Shown piece by piece: positions 61,964 through 64,000 of a stretch of 64,000 bases of DNA (positions are counted from its first letter, which is position 1; each line of letters begins with the position of its first letter). A model generated the notes under the pieces. That model saw only the letters and a program-made list of their open reading frames with translations. It searched no databases and was not told the DNA's origin. The position numbers and the translations under genes are program-made. Source of the DNA: an uncultured Sphaerochaeta sp. (GTDB lineage Bacteria > Spirochaetota > Spirochaetia > Sphaerochaetales > Sphaerochaetaceae); assembly GCF_963676285.1 (NCBI RefSeq), contig NZ_OY781063.1, forward strand, positions 2,604,001 to 2,668,000, written 5' to 3'.

Positions 61964-63070
61964 TTATGAGAATTTATCGTAGAAGATATTTTCCGGGAGG
62001 ACGCCCACCTCATCCAACACCTTTATACAAGCATCAATCATCCCTGGGCTGCCACAGAGGTATGCTTCACTATTGGCGCCTTCACTCACCATCCTTCTCA
62101 CCACATCAGTGATAAGGCCAACCTCCCCATCCCAATTATCTTCCTCTTGTGGTTCGCTGAGTGCGGGGATGAAGGTGAAATTCGGCATCTTTTCTTCCAG
62201 AGCCCGCATCTCATCAAGCAAGAACAGGTCTCGTTTTGAGCGAGCACCAAAGAAGTAGGAAGCCTTTCGTGTAACACCTTTTTTTTCCATGTCAAGCAAC
62301 ATCGATTTGATCGGGGCCATTCCCGAACCGCCAGCGATGAAGATGATATGCTTATCGGTATCGCGTAGGAAGAAATCACCGTATGGTCCATTGATGATGA
62401 TCTCATCACCTTCCTTGAGATGTTGATGCACATAGGTGGTACAGATACCGTTCGGCACCAGGCGTATCTCTAGCTCCACATGGTTTTTGTCATCTGGAGA
62501 AGAGGCCATGGAGTAGGCACGGTAGACTCTCTCATCGGTCAGTTCATATTCAGGAACCTCAAACTGGATATACTGTCCAGCTTTTGCAGAAATCTCGGCT
62601 GGTTCTTTCAAGCGAAGTCTCACTTCCTTGATGTCATGGGTCAGGTCCCTGATACTCTCTACAGTTGTCTTGAATTCCTTGACCAGGAAGAGTTCCTCAG
62701 GGATGACGATGGCGACATCCTGTTTCACTTTGAACTGGCAGGAGAGTCTTACATTCCTTTCCTTTTCCTCATCGGATATCCAGGGTAGCTCAGTGGGGAG
62801 ATAGTCTCCTCCTCCACTGACAACCCTTACCTTGCACATTCCACAAGAGCCACGTCCTCCACATGCTGATGGGATGAAAACCCCCTCCTGGTTGAGGGCT
62901 TTGAGCAATGGCTGGCCTCCTTGGACTTCCAACTCCTTCGAGCCATCATTGATTGAGATTTTTACCACACCATAGTTACCTATGGTTGCATCTGCGATTA
63001 CTAGCAAGATTGCCAGGAAGACCGAGATGAGGCTGATGATTCCGATACTGATCAGTAGTGTTACAATCAT
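61964..63070 (-). CDS. nqrF: Na+-translocating NADH:quinone reductase subunit F
   Basis: A 368-residue electron entry subunit. An N-terminal membrane helix (~residues 3-27) is followed by the [2Fe-2S] domain with Cys70, 76, 79 and 111 (SACGGRGSCGMC) and a ferredoxin-NADP reductase-like FAD domain (RAYSMASS) with the NADH-binding GGSGMAPIKS. It oxidises NADH and passes electrons to the sodium-pumping subunits. This subunit distinguishes Nqr from Rnf complexes. It follows nqrE by 10 nt. Confidence 0.95.
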   Translation of the reverse strand: MIVTLLISIGIISLISVFLAILLVIADATIGNYGVVKISINDGSKELEVQGGQPLLKALNQEGVFIPSACGGRGSCGMCKVRVVSGGGDYLPTELPWISDEEKERNVRLSCQFKVKQDVAIVIPEELFLVKEFKTTVESIRDLTHDIKEVRLRLKEPAEISAKAGQYIQFEVPEYELTDERVYRAYSMASSPDDKNHVELEIRLVPNGICTTYVHQHLKEGDEIIINGPYGDFFLRDTDKHIIFIAGGSGMAPIKSMLLDMEKKGVTRKASYFFGARSKRDLFLLDEMRALEEKMPNFTFIPALSEPQEEDNWDGEVGLITDVVRRMVSEGANSEAYLCGSPGMIDACIKVLDEVGVLPENIFYDKFS

Positions 63071-63080
63071 CTCTCCCTCC

Positions 63081-63674
63081 TTAGGATATGGCGATCATGC
63101 CGGAGAATCCCATGAATGCCATGGCCATGAATCCAGCAATTACCAAAGTGATTCCCGGGCCTTCCAGTCCTGGGGGAATCTTGGCATTCTTCAGTTTCTG
63201 CCTGATCCCTGCCATTGCTATAATGGCGATAAACCATCCAATTCCGCTTCCCAGTCCAAAGAAGAAGGACGTAAGCAGGGTATACTCCCTGATAACCATG
63301 AAAAGACTTACGCCTAGGATTGCACAGTTGACCGTTATCAGCGGGAGGAAGATACCCAGCGATTGGTACAGCGGCTCGCTGTATCGCTCCAGTGTCATCT
63401 CCGTTAGCTGTACAAATGCAGCTATGACAATGATGAATACAATAAACCTGAGATACTCCAGATTGTATGGAATAAGCAGGTACTGATACACAATCCAGTT
63501 CAGGGGAGTGGTCGTTGCCATGACAAAGATGACTGCCATCCCCAGCCCTGTAGAAGTCTTCAGTTCCTTTGAGACTGAGAGGAAGGAACACATCCCCAGG
63601 TAATTGGTAAGGAGGATATTCCCGGTAAAAATTGAGGCGAAGAAAACAGCAAAGGGCATCAATGAATCAGTCAT
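63081..63674 (-). CDS. nqrE: Na+-translocating NADH:quinone reductase subunit E
   Basis: A 197-residue integral membrane subunit with six helices. NILLTNYLGMCSFLSVSK and PLITVNCAILGVSLFM carry the conserved cysteines that hold an iron centre with NqrD. GLGSGIGWFIAI is the late conserved helix. It overlaps nqrD by 8 nt (63667-63674). Together with NqrD it carries electrons across the membrane. Confidence 0.95.
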   Translation of the reverse strand: MTDSLMPFAVFFASIFTGNILLTNYLGMCSFLSVSKELKTSTGLGMAVIFVMATTTPLNWIVYQYLLIPYNLEYLRFIVFIIVIAAFVQLTEMTLERYSEPLYQSLGIFLPLITVNCAILGVSLFMVIREYTLLTSFFFGLGSGIGWFIAIIAMAGIRQKLKNAKIPPGLEGPGITLVIAGFMAMAFMGFSGMIAIS

Positions 63675-64000
63675 TCTTGGCCTCCTTCATGATTTTTTCT
63701 CGAATAATCCAGATAATGATTGCCAACACGAAGAAGCCGCCGGGAGGCATGATCATGATGGACCAGTTTGTCCACCAGGAGCCAAGAATCTGGAAACCCC
63801 AAAGGCTTCCCGTTCCCAGCAACTCTCTCACGAATGCGATTGCCAGCAACACGTAGGCATAGCCCAAGCCGGAGGCTAATCCATCAACCAAAGAGAGCAT
63901 GGGTTTGTTCTGCAAGGCAAAGGCCTCGATCCTACCCATGATGATACAGTTGGTGATGATCAATCCAACGTAGGGGCCGAGTTGCTTCCACATCTCCGGG
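63667..64000 (-). CDS. nqrD: Na+-translocating NADH:quinone reductase subunit D (5' end outside window)
   Basis: The C-terminal ~110 residues are visible; the frame is open at the window's right edge. LGPYVGLIITNCIIMGRIEAFA carries the conserved cysteine in its first half, and the RELLGTGSLWGFQIL and PPGGFFVLAIIIW helices are typical of NqrD/RnfE proteins. The nqrE and nqrF neighbours make it NqrD. Confidence 0.92.
   Translation of the reverse strand, partial: PEMWKQLGPYVGLIITNCIIMGRIEAFALQNKPMLSLVDGLASGLGYAYVLLAIAFVRELLGTGSLWGFQILGSWWTNWSIMIMPPGGFFVLAIIIWIIREKIMKEAKND

Overview
The window looks like chromosomal DNA of a spirochaete, most likely Sphaerochaeta or a close Spirochaetales relative. 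This is inferred from gene content, not from a marker search. The clues are a eukaryotic-type hexokinase, an alanyl-tRNA synthetase without its C-terminal domain, an archaeal-type UMP kinase, a family II CBS/DRTGG pyrophosphatase, an Nqr-type sodium pump, a glycine-cleavage cluster with split P protein, and many small exported barrel-like proteins. Genes are tightly packed, with frequent 4-nt start/stop overlaps. I see no insertion sequence, prophage, rRNA or CRISPR array.

Layout. 1-3.7 kb: tail of a DprA-like protein, an AT-rich AbiE-type toxin/antitoxin pair under a palindromic promoter, and alaS. 3.7-12.1 kb: rlmN and an OPT transporter, a small exported protein, hflX, ychF, a lipoprotein and a B12-type radical SAM protein. 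12.1-17.4 kb: an exported fibronectin-like protein, topA followed by an unusual PIN-like/zinc-ribbon/tail-anchored protein, tRNA-Arg(CCT) and mscL. 17.5-24.2 kb: livKHMGF, a CBS-ACT protein, a Smr-domain protein with four N-terminal short repeats, and infA. 24.2-33.4 kb: a sodium:amino-acid symporter divergent from glyA-gcvH-gcvPA-gcvPB, then a dihydropyrimidinase and a HAD phosphatase-cytidine deaminase fusion. 33.4-41.9 kb: a PLD-like lipoprotein with two exported barrel-like proteins, rpiB, the CBS pyrophosphatase, and the prfA-prmC-rel operon on the minus strand.

41.9-47.6 kb: a GPH transporter and its HTH-cupin regulator, divergent from tdh-kbl (threonine to glycine), then exonuclease I. 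47.7-57.5 kb: an exported protein, hexokinase, orphan vsr, a phosphohexomutase, pyridoxal kinase, MTA/SAH nucleosidase, a patatin phospholipase coupled to a small unknown, a PflX-like radical SAM protein, UMP kinase and a DUF2200 protein. 57.6-64 kb: a CopB-like P-type ATPase with a 61-residue LDCC-motif partner under a palindromic CsoR-like operator, a GT4 glycosyltransferase with a hairpin-rich upstream region, and nqrDEF plus an unknown 157-residue gene running off the end.

Functional themes. Threonine (Tdh, Kbl) and serine (GlyA) both feed glycine, which GcvPA/PB/H can decarboxylate; PdxK could supply PLP to several of these enzymes. No gcvT is visible. Pyrimidine salvage and breakdown is represented by the HAD-CDA fusion, the dihydropyrimidinase and UMP kinase. 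Translation and stringent functions (alaS, infA, prfA, prmC, rel, hflX, ychF, rlmN) are dispersed. The best candidates for new biology are the topA-linked PIN/Zn-ribbon/membrane protein, the HAD-CDA fusion, the repeat-bearing Smr protein, the structured region ahead of the glycosyltransferase, and three promoters overlaid by clear palindromes or repeated half-sites (abiE, tdh, copper ATPase).
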